From Leucosporidium creatinivorum (taxonomy: Eukaryota > Basidiomycota > Microbotryomycetes > Leucosporidiales > Leucosporidiaceae), in assembly GCA_001600635.1 (NCBI GenBank), contig BCKL01000017.1:514003-578002 (forward strand): a stretch of DNA of 64,000 nucleotides, written 5' to 3'. The notes under the pieces are model-generated. The model saw only the letters and a program-made list of their open reading frames with translations. It did not search any database and was not told where the DNA came from. The translations under genes were made by a program, and so were the position numbers. Positions 22,691 through 33,763 of this stretch are shown in pieces (the stretch's first letter is position 1; each line of letters opens with the position of its first letter).

Positions 22691-24115
22691 CTATCTGGTC
22701 TGCTGGGCACCGAGCAGTCGCATGGTGGTCTCCCACACGAGTAGGGCCGAGGCGTTCTGCAGCGAGACCTGTGTGAGCTAGGTGATGGAGACGGAGAGCA
22801 AGCTCAAGCTTACTGTAGGGAACGCTCGAAGCATGGCAGGTAGGAAGCCTCGGAATACGCTCTGAAAAGGAGAAATGGTCAGCTCGGCGATGGCAGCCCT
22901 CGAGATGGGCTCGCTACTCACCCGCATGCCGCCTTCGGCCCAAATTGCTCGAGCTGCACTGGAATACGTCGGGTAGCGAGGTTTGATGAGCGAGTCGGCC
23001 ATCAGACGGCTGTTAGTGAGGAGAAAGACGGTCAGTTTCACGCTCGGCGCTTTTGAAGCTCGTAGCGCGGACCCACTTCTTGATGGCGTCGAGAGGGTAG
23101 CTTGATGCCCAGAAGATATTGGAAGCGAGACCACCTGTGCATCGAGGCGTGTCAGTGAACGAGCTATCGGCCGTAAGCTCGGTCTCGGCGCTCACCTGCG
23201 ATGAAAGTGGCCGCCGAATTGGAAACCTTCCAAGGCGAGTCCTCCGGTACAGCATGAAAAGCTCGTGTCATCACCTCATACGAGCAAAAGAGACCTCCAA
23301 TGAAAGTGCGATGGGCAAGCGCAGCAGGGATGTTGCGCCAAAAGGCGAGAGGGCCGCTCTTCTTGACGAGCTGCTTGGCAACGTCGATGGGTCCGGTGTA
23401 GAGCTTGGGGCCGGTCGTCTGCATCTGAAGTTTGCTCTTGATCTCGTCTACTGGTGCCATGATCAGCGAGCAGGTCCAGCCCGCCATGGCTCCCGACATC
23501 TGCGAAGGTTGCGAGGGGAGCGAGAGGCGAGGGGCGAAGGAGTTGAAGGGGTCCGGTTCAAGTCAGCAAGCGTGCTTCGAGCTCTACTCCGTCGAGATCT
23601 CATTACTGACAGCATGAGCCTTGAGCGAAAGCCGTTCGGCGGCAACCTCGGTGGAGGGGTCCTCGCCTCGCCTCCTTGCTTCTATCCGCGCAAACATGAG
23701 GCGATAGTTGTGCAGCGAGCCTAGTAGAACCATGTCGGAGAGAACCCAGCCTACGAGCGGAGGTGAGGCGCCTGGGAGCAGAGCGAGATCAGCGAAGCTC
23801 GTGAGGAAGTGCGAGCTGAGCTCACCTTTGTACAGCGCAAGAGGACCTTCCTTGCCCACAGTCGTCTTCAAGCAGTGCCATGCATTCCGGTACTCTGTTG
23901 AGCATTGCACTGAGAAGCCAGGAAGGTCAGCGCCAGCTCGACGAGCTCACCTCGAACGCGAGCAGCTACTCACTGCGAACCTTGATGATGTCAAAGGGCT
24001 GTCCTACAGCAGCCTTTGTCAACCCTGAAAGAATGCCCGCCACTGTGCCGTGCCATTGCAGGCCTTCAGGCGTCGGAGCCGCTGCTGCCGGAAGTGTGGG
24101 CGCTGGGCCGGCCAT
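22691..24115 (-). CDS. Mitochondrial carrier family protein (SLC25), copy 2
   Basis: Paralogue of 6024-8013 in the same orientation. Visible are GQPFDIIKVRSE-type repeat 1 (intron within), APVDEIKSKLQMQTTGPKLY (repeat 2) and SYPLDAIKNRLMADS (repeat 3), plus HNYRLMFARIEARRRGE, FRGFLPAMLRAFPTNAS and LLVWETTMRLLGAQQTR at the C-terminus. The repeat motifs depart from the consensus PxD/ExxK/R in the same places as in copy 1, and the two share a TGPKLY block. ATG at 24115 (MAGPAPTLPAAA) is the first ATG in frame. Coding-like sequence continues upstream (ESTVEDQSSPALVSS) behind a possible acceptor at about 24208, so the true start may be in an unseen 5' exon. Substrate unknown. Confidence 0.82.
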
Positions 24116-24385
24116 TGGGCGAGACGAGCTGAGGCCTGGAGAAGGCGAGTAGCTTGAGACGAGTGCTGGTGAGCTCTGGTCCTCGACTGTGCTTTCTGGG
24201 AGCGAGTCTGAAACGAGACGAGGAGACGAAGGAGACCAAAGGGGCGATCGCGTTTCGGCGCGGAGGCAGATAAACCGGCATCTCGACCAGCGTTTTTGTA
24301 GCTTGCTAGAGAGCCGATTCGCATGCAAGAGCACCTCCTGATAGCCTAGTAAATATTTTTTCGGCTCTATCTCCGAATGCCTTAC

Positions 24386-27300
24386 TCAATACCTTCTCCT
24401 GACCTCCCGCTGCACCTCCTGCAGCTTAGCCACCACTCCCGCTGCTGAACTCGCCGACGCCAATCCCATCAACCACTTTCCGACCGCTGTATCCACTTCG
24501 GTCGCCGGGAAGGCGCTGGTGACGGTGTAAGGTGAGGCGACGTGGGTCGAGCTCGACTCGGCAAGCCAGGTTTCGAGGAGAACGGCGGCGTCGGAGGCGA
24601 GGAAGGCCAGTCCGGCGGGAGTGTGCCAAGGAGGGACCTGTGCGTGAGCGAGCAGTCGAAGAGTCAGCTCGTCAGGCGAAGGGAGAGGAAGAGGGGAAAG
24701 CTCGGCGACTCACCTTGGCCGTCAGCAGCTCGTCAAACACGCCAAAGACGACGTCCCATGCCACACCAGCCTCGTGGAAAGCCAGTGGTACCCATCCTGG
24801 TCGACCCTCGGCGCGGTTCTCGTAGCTGAACTTCTCGAGCATGTTGGCGAGAGTAGCTGTGGATCGTCGAGAAGGGTCAGATTCGGCGGGAGTGTCAACG
24901 GCGAAAGGTGAGATATGAACATACGAAGAGGGAAAGCAACGTCGGAAGTGTGGAAGCGCCGTCCGAGGTCGGCAATTTTTACCGAGAGGGCATCGACTGG
25001 CCGGTCAGGGTTGTCCTCTTGGGCTGCGAAGGAGACTCGTCAGCTTCCGGTCGAGCAACGTTTCAGACCTCGAGAGACTCACCGCGAGCGAGGATAGCCT
25101 CCCAGGTAGCGGTAACGAGGAAGGGGTCACGGTGATCCGAGACGTGGAAGATGAGGAGGACAATTTCCAGCAGTTCGAGCGGTTCGGCGAATTCGGAGTA
25201 GAGCTGTAGGAGACGAAAGAGTGAGCAAGGCCTCCTCTGTACAACGCTACACGCCCACTCACCTCCGAAATCGTGAACAGCCGGTCCTCGACCTTGTCCA
25301 ACCACTGCCTCTTCTCCTCGGCGCTCAAATCGCTCTCCTCGATCGCTCTAAAAATCTCAATCTGCACCTGCGCGACCTCGAGCTTCTCCTCCACGTCGGT
25401 GAGGAACTGGACGGCGTCGCCGCGAGTGGAAGGGAATTGGGATTTGGCGTTGCCGACCGCGAGGGAAAGGTACTCGACACGCTTGTGGATGGAGAGGGGG
25501 AAGCTGTAGTCGAGAATGGTCAGCGAACAGCGATGGAGATGAGAGGGCGGAAACGTACGCGGGAGTCTCGGCGAGCGAGGCGAGGATGCCTGCGGCGGCG
25601 GCGTAGCGAGAGGTGCGAACGTAGAACTGCCACAGCAGGTCGCTCTTCTCGAGAGTAGTGGGTTCTCGGGAGAGGTACGACTCGAGGTAAGGAGTGCGGA
25701 TCTGTAGGCGTCCAGGAGATATCAGCTCGGCGTTCTGGAGTCAGCGAACGCAAGCTCTCACCTCAAGCAGCTGGTCGGTCATGCTCCGAGAGAGGTACCA
25801 GTCGTAGAGGGCGAAGTGGAAGAACTCGTCCTTGACCGAAAGCGCCTTGCTGTAGGCGTTAGTCCGTAGCCCGTCGATCTCGGCGTCTGCGAAGGGTATA
25901 GGTCAGCGAGCTGTCTCCGCCTCATCGCTCGGCGAGCAGACTCACAGGAAGGTCCTCCTACCCTCGAAGGGTTACTAGCCTCATTCAGCGCATGATCCAT
26001 GTTCTCCAACGCGGCAAACACGAGCTCGTTGCAGCTCTTCCTGAGCTCATAAGCTGTCGACCTCGTGTCGTTCGCCGGCTGCTCGTCGAGCCAGAACGAC
26101 ACGGCGCGGTCGGAAGGATCCCACTCGCGGGCGCAGTTGAGGGCAAGGTCGATGGAGCCGAGAGGGTAGCGCATCGAGTTGTACTCGGTGCAGATCTCCT
26201 TCATCTTGTCGAAGGAGAGGTGCTTGGCCGCCTTAATGAAGAGACTGCGAGGTAGAGCGTCAGCAGTGAGCGCGAGTAGACAGAGAGGACCCGAGGACAC
26301 ACCGAAGCGACTCGCGAAGGGACTCTGTCCGCTCCGAGGGGTCGGCCGAGTCCTTTGCTCGTCCAATCGACTCGATGGCCTGCGATAGAAGGGCTGTCAG
26401 CGACGAAGAGGAAGCTAAAGAAAAGAGAGCTCACCTTGTAGAGGATGACATCGTCGGCACTGCAGAACGAGCCACATCGCTGCTGTAGAGTATCGCTGAT
26501 GGCGTCGACCTGTTCGGTAGACGAAAGACCGGTCAGCTTTCCGCTCTTTGCACCAGGATCTCTCGGACTTACGCTCAACTGCCTTCCAATCTGCTGGTTG
26601 ATGACCGCACTAACGAGCGACCTCGCGATGTCCCTTCCTTGCTTCTGCGTAAGCAGATCCTGGTAGCTCAGCCCAAGGAGGGCCTTCTGCGTCTCCGGGT
26701 CGGTCATGGCGATGATGTCGGAGATCTTGTAGTCGATGAGGAGGAGGATGAAAGAGATGGCTTCAACTGATTGAGTGAGGAGCAGGCGCAGGGCGGAGAG
26801 GGAGGCGGCTTCGGCGGCGTTGGCGTTGGCGACTTGGGGAGGTGCGCGAGGGTCGGAGGGAGGGGAGGAAAAGAGTTGGTGCTCCCTGTGGCGATTGAGG
26901 GGTTAGCGCGGCGCCGAGATGGACTGCGTGGGAAGCGGCTTACTGCTCGACGAAAGTGCGAAGCGAGATGAGGTCGCGCTGGACGGTTGTGAGAACCGAT
27001 TCGGAGACGTTGGCGATTTGGCGGCCGTTGGGTCTGTAGGCGGACTGGTCAGCTACCAGTTTCGTGCCTTTCAGCAGCAAAGCTCACCCGGCGACGGTGA
27101 TCCTCTGCGACCAAATCGGCCTGAGCAGTCGAGCAATATAGAAAGCGAGAGCATCATGCTTGAACGACAAATGCAGCTTGGCGTTGGCGCCCGGCGTGCC
27201 TGTATCACAAAGCGGGTCAGCTTTTAGTCCTCATCACCTGGCCAAGCCAACGACTCACCTCCATTCCAACCCCCCTGATCAACGAGCACCGGTCTTCCTC

Positions 27301-29908
27301 CATGCTGGACGAGCATATTCTTGGCCGTCTCCGCGACGCTCATGGAGCTACGAGAAGTGGATGCGAAGCCATTGCCATTGACGGCAGCGGGAGGGGTGGA
27401 GAGCGTGAGACGTTGGTTGCCGGCGGCGATGGAGAGGAGCATGGAGAGGGTTTGGATGGCGCCGTAGCTGTGAGTAGGCGAGGCGAGGTCAGCGAGAAAG
27501 CGATGCGAAAGGGAGGAGAGCGACTCACGCTCCCGAGAAGACCCCGAGATCGGCACCCTGCCCACCCTGAATCCCTGCACTCTCGAGCAACTCGACGAGC
27601 GTATCCACAGGCCTCATCCTCGCAACCACATTCGCCCCAGAAGCAGTGAGGACGACCCATTCCCTCCTCGGCGCACTAAGCTGCATCGCCAACTCGTTGA
27701 GCGCCGTCCTGCCAGTAGGGATTGGGAGGACCGAAGCCGGCGTAATCTCGGCGAGTTCCCAGGTCGCGCCTGAGAGGTCGAGGAGGCCTGGCACTTCGGA
27801 GAGTCGAGCTTGTTGAGTGGTGGAGGAGGATTGCGTGAGAGCGGTTGAAGACGATCCAGTCGACGAGCTCTGCTCCGCTTGAGCAGCTGCCGAGTGATCC
27901 GGCGCGCAGACGAAGAGGACTCCGACATCCTCGTTACGGTTGTTAGCGGCGAGGAAGAATCCGCCGGAAGCGTATTGCGCCGCAGCGATGTTCTTGAAGG
28001 CGAACTCGGAGGTGGTGGATGGAGGAGGAAGCGAGGGAGGGGGAGGGGCGCCGTATGCTCCTGAGGGTTGGGGAGCGGAGGGAGGAGCAGAGGCGAGAGG
28101 TGGTGGGCGGACGTGGAAAACTTCGAGAACGCGGGCCGAGTAAGAGGAGTAGGAGGGGAAGCGGCGTTGATGGGAGAAGTAGATTCGGACGCCTGTTCGC
28201 CGAAGCTTTAGTTGGGTCGTCAACAAGCGAGAGCGCTGAAGAGAGCTTACCGGTGTTGGTGATAGCCACAAGCGCGACCTTATCCTTCTCTCCCTCCTTC
28301 ACCCCGATAACCTGCACCGCCACAATCTTCAACTCGGTCGCCTCCAACGCAGGCGTCTTGCACGCCATCCTCGCCGCCTGCAGCACATCCCCACTCTTGA
28401 CCACACTCCTCGGCACTCCATCAAACCGACTCGTCTGACTCGAGCTCGGGAGCTCAAACATCTCGATCGCTCCATTCTTGAGAAGGGTGTAGAGGAGCCC
28501 TCGTTCCGCATCGGGGATGATATCGACGACGTGATCTTTTGGTGCGATGGCGCTGAGGGAGCGGAGGAAGGAGGGCATGACCGAGTTGCCGATGGAGGAG
28601 GAGGTGAGATTGTTGAGCGAGCAGCGCTTGACGAACCATCCTTCGGTGCTCTGGTAGGCGAGCTCGTAGAGGCATCCATCGCCATCCGCGGTGCCAGGGG
28701 GAGTACCCTCCCCACTAGCAGTGCAGAGGAAGATCCGACCCCCCGGCGCTCCCTTGATCTTGCTGAAGGGGAGACCATCGGTCGGGACGGAGAGGCCGGT
28801 GAGGTAGAAAGTCACCTCCTTCTTGGCGCCGGGGGAGGGGGCGGCGAATCCGATGCCGACGAGGGTGATGGTCGTGGTGGTGGAGATGACGAGGAGGTGG
28901 GTGATAGAATCGACGAAGACGCCCGGTCGAGGAGCGACGATGCCGACGCCGAGAATGACGGCGTTAAGCTCGTCGAAGGTTGAGAAGGAGGAGCTGTGCG
29001 GTCGGGGTAGAGATAAGACGAGGCGGAAGGCAATGCGAAGGTTGGAGGAGCGGGAAGAGAAGGAGAAGGGGAGGTCAGCCGGCGAAGCAACGGGCGCCGA
29101 AGATCAGCTCGACTCACCCGTCCGCCCAATCCCAGAGCAGCAGCCGGTTGTCGATAGTAACGAAAGCCCTCTCGATCTCGGAGAGCAGTCCCATGGTGCA
29201 GTAGGAGGTAGCTGAGTGAGTCGGCGACGGCGGGTCGTCAGTCATCCGCTCCGTCAACGCCAAGAGCTAGGGAGCCGCTCACTGGTGTAGGCATCAAACA
29301 GCTGATCCGGGAGCTGCACTGTCCGCCTCTTTTGGAATGGCGCCCAGGCAGCTGAAGGGACTTGGACGTAGTCGAGGGAGGAGCCGTCTATTTTGTGAAC
29401 GAGAGAAGGTCAGTGAGAGGACTTGGAGACTACAGCGTTGCTGAGCGGCCTGCACTGTAGCTCAAACTAGACCGTCAAACGGCTAGCATGGCCTTCGGAG
29501 ACTGTGAAGAGCTGCTACGCCGAGCGAGCGGAGCTGTTTGCTGGCTCCTTCAACGCGTCTGCTGTTGGTGGCCGGGACGCTCCTGCTGCACCGTAGCAGC
29601 ACCAAGCGCTGTACAACATCTCACATGCACCATTCCGATTCCCCTTGAGCCTACAAGAAGAGGGAAACGAGCGACTCACTGCCCAGCCTGTCTCCGACAG
29701 TGACCCACTGCTCATCCTTCTGCAGCTTGTCATCTAGCGTCTTGCCAGCTTGCTGTAGCGACTCGAATGTAGGATCTCCATTCAGCGTCGAAGCGGGAGC
29801 TTGCGCCGAGCCGGAAGAAGCGGATTGAAGCTGCTGCTGCTGAGAGGGCGAGGAAGGGCCCGCTCCATACGAGTGAGCGAGCGAATTGGTCGGTGGTGCG
29901 TTGGACAT
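24386..29908 (-). CDS. NUP170: Large scaffold nucleoporin, Nup155/Nup170 family
   Basis: Nup155 (yeast Nup157/Nup170) is an inner-ring nuclear pore scaffold with an N-terminal beta-propeller and C-terminal alpha-solenoid. ATG at 29908. The N-terminus has a low-complexity Ser/Gln region, then KTLDDKLQKDEQWVTVGDR, VPSAAWAPFQKRRTVQLPDQ and YCTMGLLSEIERAFVTIDNR-like propeller blocks including LLLWDW. The middle has DIIPDAERGLLYTLLKNGAI and FHVRPPPLASAPP. The solenoid contains FVEQEHQLFSS, GLSYQDLLTQKQGRDIARSL, RCGSFCSADDVILYKAIESI and KDEFFHFALYDWYLSRSM, all typical of Nup155, ending VQREVRRRY. Around 15 introns break the coding sequence. This is the largest gene here. Its start is 140 nt from the split start codon of the divergent methyltransferase gene. 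Confidence 0.9.
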
Positions 29909-30048
29909 GCTCTAGTCCTCTGTACGCTTCTCCGAGTCGGCCGAACGGTCAAAACGCGGCAGAGACGAGATGAGCGACAAAGTGGTCGAGGGGAGAGAGT
30001 TGGAATCTAAAGCTTGGCTTCTTACCGTCCCTGCTCAGAATCTTAACC
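29909..30048. promoter_or_regulatory. Divergent promoter, nucleoporin / BMT6
   Basis: 140 nt between the nucleoporin ATG and the AT of the BMT6 start. It must also contain the BMT6 5' leader. An ATG at 29970 opens an out-of-frame 27-codon stretch that reaches the first BMT6 donor, so it could act as an upstream ORF. Confidence 0.45.
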
Positions 30049-31233
30049 ATGTAAGTACCAGCTTTGGATGGAAACAATATCTCCGACTAATGCTCCTGCT
30101 ACAGGGTCCAATCCAACAGCACCTACCGTCATGGCATCGTCCCTACGTAAGAGCGCCTTTTCCCTCTCTCCTCGCGAATCCCTCTTTTTACTAACCTATT
30201 TGCACCTTGGTACAGCCCCGAAAGCACGGCAGCACGAGTATACGGTCGTGGTACAGCAGCCGGCGCTACCGTCACTACCCCCTCCACCTCCGCCGCTCAA
30301 CCCATCATCACCTCCGAACGATCCCTCCTCGCCATCCTCAAGAAGCTCGCCGCTCCAACTCTCCGCACCACCGATTTCGCCAAGAACTTGCAAGAAGTGA
30401 AAGCTGCTCTGTACGACAAGAACTACGCCAAGGCGTTTGGATCGGAGGAGTACAGGCTCGCCTACGCTCTTCGCTGGGTCCCTTCCCGCGCCGTCATCTA
30501 CCGCCGAATTTTCAAGGAGATTGGAGGTGGAAGGACCTTGCAGCGTGCTCTGATGGGGTCGGCGGCGGCTGCGGCCGAGGCCAAGGAGAAGGGAGAGACA
30601 GTCGTCAGGAAGGCGATCATGCTCGGCGGAGGAGCTGGGTCTGAGGTTATGGGATTGGGAGCCTTCCTTGGGGAGCAGGAGGAAGATCTCTGGGCTACCG
30701 GCAAGGTCGAGATCCTCGCGGTGGATCAGAGCGACTGGTCCGCCGTCCTGAAGCAGCAAGAAGAAGCCCTCCACACCGGCTACCCCACCCTCGGCGATCG
30801 CCTCTCCGTCAATTTCGAGCTCTCCAACATCCTCGACCCCACGGCCGCCGCCCTCCTCCCCTTCTCCACAACCTCGGTCATCACCCTCCTCTTCACCATC
30901 TCGGAGCTCTTCCTCCAATCCCGCTCGGCGACCCTCTCCCTCCTCTCCACCATCACCGAGCAATCCCGCCCGGGCACCCTCCTCATCATCGTCGAATCCG
31001 CCGCGCTCGCTCAGATCCCTATCGGCACATCAGGCAACACCTACCCTCTGGGCATGTTGCTCGATTCGGCCCTCACCCAGACCAAGGGAAGGGCCGAAGA
31101 GGATCGCGCAAAGTGGGAGATTCTACAGGAGGAGGAGAACAAGTGGTATAGGATGCCTAATGGGTCCGAGGAGTGCTACCCTCTCAAGTTGGAGAACTCG
31201 AGGGTCGTGTCGAGGGTGTTGAGGAAACTTTAG
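30049..31233 (+). CDS. BMT6: 25S rRNA (uridine-N3)-methyltransferase, BMT6-like
   Basis: Putative SAM-dependent methyltransferase of the Bmt6 type (yeast 25S rRNA m3U2843). Exons are 30049-30050, 30105-30146 and 30216-31233, 353 codons plus stop. Visible are TYRHGIVPTPESTAARVYGR, EEYRLAYALRWVPSRAVIYR, MLGGGAGSEVMGLGAFL (SAM-binding glycine motif), KVEILAVDQSDWSAV, VITLLFTISELFLQSRSATL, PGTLLIIVESA and YPLKLENSRVVSRVLRKL. The only way I find to give the conserved N-terminal frame an ATG is to split it, AT at 30049-30050 and G at 30105. The intron is 54 nt (GTAAGT donor, CTAAT branch, ACAG acceptor). The genomic ATG at 30049 reads directly into a TAA stop unless spliced. Nucleolar location is inferred from the family. 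Confidence 0.85.
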
Positions 31234-31457
31234 AGGGGGCCAGTTCGGCGATGAGTGTGGATTGGAGGAGCAGCGAGTACATGGGAGGAGAGCCTTTGTT
31301 GTAACTAGTATCGCAGAAGCTTGTACATAGTCAACTAACAGCGTGAAAGCCGACTCGCCCCGACCTCTACCTCGCCGCGACTGACGGCTGCTCCGAGAGT
31401 TTCGCCTCTCTCTCCCTCCTCCCTCAATTTGCTCGTTCTCGCCTCGTTTCGCCCACG

Positions 31458-33018
31458 ATGGACGCTACGCCTATTCGCCAGCGCGCTATGAGTCAAGCGC
31501 TCGAGCGCAAGCTTGCTGCTCGTAACGAGGTGCGTTCCTGCAGCTCAGCAGCGACTCCCTCGCGCGCGCTGAAGCTGACTTGCTGCTCGTTCTCGCGCTC
31601 GCAGACGATCGGACAGCTCACCCACAAGATCGACATGATAGAGGTCGAGCTTGAGGGTCTGAAGGAGGAAAGGAAGCAGCAGCAGGAACAGCAACGCCTC
31701 CGCGAGACGGACGACGAGGAAGCAATCGGCCAACAAGCTCCCGGCGCTGTGGATTCGATGGTCGCGGAGGAGGATGTTGCGGATCATTCGAGCGCGGAGG
31801 GTAACGAAGAGATGGAGCTCCACTCGGAGGATGCTCGCCAAGAATACGAGCAAGGAGCCATCGCCCCCGCTTTCAGCTCGCTCTGGACCAAGGGCTCCGA
31901 CGGCTGCTGGTCGTGCGTGCATTGCCATGGCGAGCTCACGGCAGGCGAGGACCTCTACGTTGATGATGCGGGACTGTGCTACTTCACCTGTTGCGAGACG
32001 GTCTATGCTGTTGAGTGGGGAGCTTATGGCGTGAGTTTGGCGGACCGAGTCGAGTTCGGCGAAGAGAGCTGACCTTCTTTTCCTGACGCTACAGCCGACT
32101 GACGAGATCGCAAGTACCAGTCAATTTTTTTCAACGGTTAGAAAGTCCTGACCGACCTTTTAAGTCCTACAGAACCTCGCCTTCGATCCATACGAGGACG
32201 TCCCCTTCTTCCCCTCCCGCCCTTCGTCGCCCGTTTCCTCGTCTCCCACCTCCTCCGACCCCACCGCAGCTCAGAGAATAGAACAGGCTACCTTCAAGAT
32301 CGCCATCGCCGCCGCGCGAGCTACACTCTACAGTGGACCTCTCCCTGCACCTCGCGGAGTGTCGAAGCGCTCGGCCGACGACTGGGAGATGAACGGCCCT
32401 TCCCAGTCGCAAGCGCCATTCTCGCACACCAAGTCCCTCACTCAGGATGAGCTCAACACCCTCCTCTCCTACGGCCTCACCCTCTCCCTCATCGAGACCT
32501 ACCACTTTCAATTTGACCCTGCTCTCGGCATCACCGCCTGGCTCGACCAACACCTCTTCAACGAGTACTCGAGCGACGCCGTCGAGGTCGGCGATAGGTG
32601 GAAAATCTACTGGGGAAAGCCTCCCGCCCTCGAGGAGTACGAGCACAACCGCCTCTGGTGGTTCGACATGCACACGCCCCTCGACGACCCGGATCGCTGG
32701 ACGACTTTCCGCGCCGCGGTCGACGTCAACGACCAAATCGGAGGACTTGGAGCGCTTATCGTCACCTTCCCTGCTGGAGCGGAGGAGAAGATTCCCGAGG
32801 TCGCTTCGGAGGAGCAGGACGAGTTCTTTAAGAACGAGTACGCCGAGGAGAGCGAGAGTGAGAGTGAGGCGGAGGTGGAGGAGGAGGAGGAGGTCTTGAT
32901 CTTTGGTGAGGAGACGTCGGAGGAGAGTGAGGGTGAGGGTGAGGGTGAAGAGAGCGATGATCCGTCTACTTGCGAGGCGACGGCTGGCAGCAGCGACTCG
33001 GACGAGTCAATGGCTTGA
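31458..33018 (+). CDS. Unrecognised Cys-motif protein, family A, copy 1
   Basis: Exons 31458-31529, 31605-32030, 32095-32109 and 32173-33018 give 452 residues. Order: coiled coil (TIGQLTHKIDMIEVELEGLK), Gln/Glu-rich linker, a compact cysteine module (GCWSCVHCHGEL...LCYFTCC...VEWGAYG) that could bind zinc, a Pro/Ser linker, a second conserved region (SLTQDELNTLLSYGLTLSLI, FQFDPALGITAWLDQHLFNE, DRWKIYWG) and a strongly acidic Glu/Ser tail. The third exon is 15 nt and its donor is GC (GCAAGT), supported by the matching exon in the paralogue at 36154-37736. I know no named family with this order. The coiled coil plus acidic tail suggests an interaction or chromatin role, which is only a guess. 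Confidence 0.75.
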
Positions 33019-33121
33019 GGGAGGCGCAGCGCCGAGATTGGCTTCAGCGCTTGGGCTGAGCTTGCTCGCCTTGCTACAACCCCCCATCCTCTCGTATGCC
33101 CTCAGTACATCTTGATGAATC

Positions 33122-33567
33122 TCACACGATTTCGTCGTCTTTCAGCTGTCGCGCTTGTGAGAAAACGTCGACGTCCGGACAGCGCCGAGCAAGTCCGTCC
33201 GTCAATTTCTGGTGGATGATGCTGTGAGGGTGGACGAGTGAGAGAGACAAGACGAGAGTACGGAGGAAACTGTGGATGGGAGCGAGCTCGAGCCCTGGTG
33301 AGGTGGGCAGAGCAGCGGAGCATGCGAAGAAGGAGGTGGGCGCCGAGCTCGGTCGAGGACGGCGAGAAGGGAGTCGCTGCTACCAAGGTCAATCTGAAAT
33401 ACTCTGGAAGCGTTCTTAGAAGGTTTCGGAGTTCTGACCTGGACAGTTGCGCGACCCCCTTCAGCTGCTCTCTGGTGAATGCGTACGAGCTTGACGACCT
33501 CGAACTCGCCGAGCAGCGGCTGTCGCTTTCTTGCTCCGGCTCTCCCCCCGTCATTTCTTCTCGACAT
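33122..33567 (-). CDS. Small unrecognised protein, two exons
   Basis: Exons 33384-33567 and 33122-33294 join in phase across an 89-nt intron to 118 residues: MSRRNDGGRAGARKRQ, then GEFEVVKLVRIHQRAAEGG, VQVRTPKPSKNASRVFQIDL, APIHSFLRTLVLSLSLVHP and RRCPDVDVFSQARQLKDDE at the end. Codon third positions are strongly GC-biased, as in neighbouring genes, and the joined product looks like one compact domain. The donor GTAGCA is unusual and no perfect CTGAC branch is present, so the splice is a proposal. An alternative is a 150-codon unspliced frame (33102-33554), which has poorer codon use. Family not recognised. Confidence 0.5.
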
Positions 33568-33763
33568 CAAGCGACTGCACCGATCAGCACGAGCGACTGC
33601 TGCGGCTTCGCCAGCGACTGAACTACAGCTCGCCTCGCCTCTCACACCACACAGCTCACCCCACTGATTCAATTCTCCTCGTCTCCTTCTACGGCGCCGT
33701 TCATCTGTCTCCGTCACCTCGTATGCTCGATAAGCTATTGGACAACTCATTGCTCTGCTACAG

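Noticed and set aside
33102-33554. 150-codon unspliced minus-strand frame with ATG
   Set aside because: Codon third positions are poor compared with the alternative spliced product on the same strand, which was preferred.
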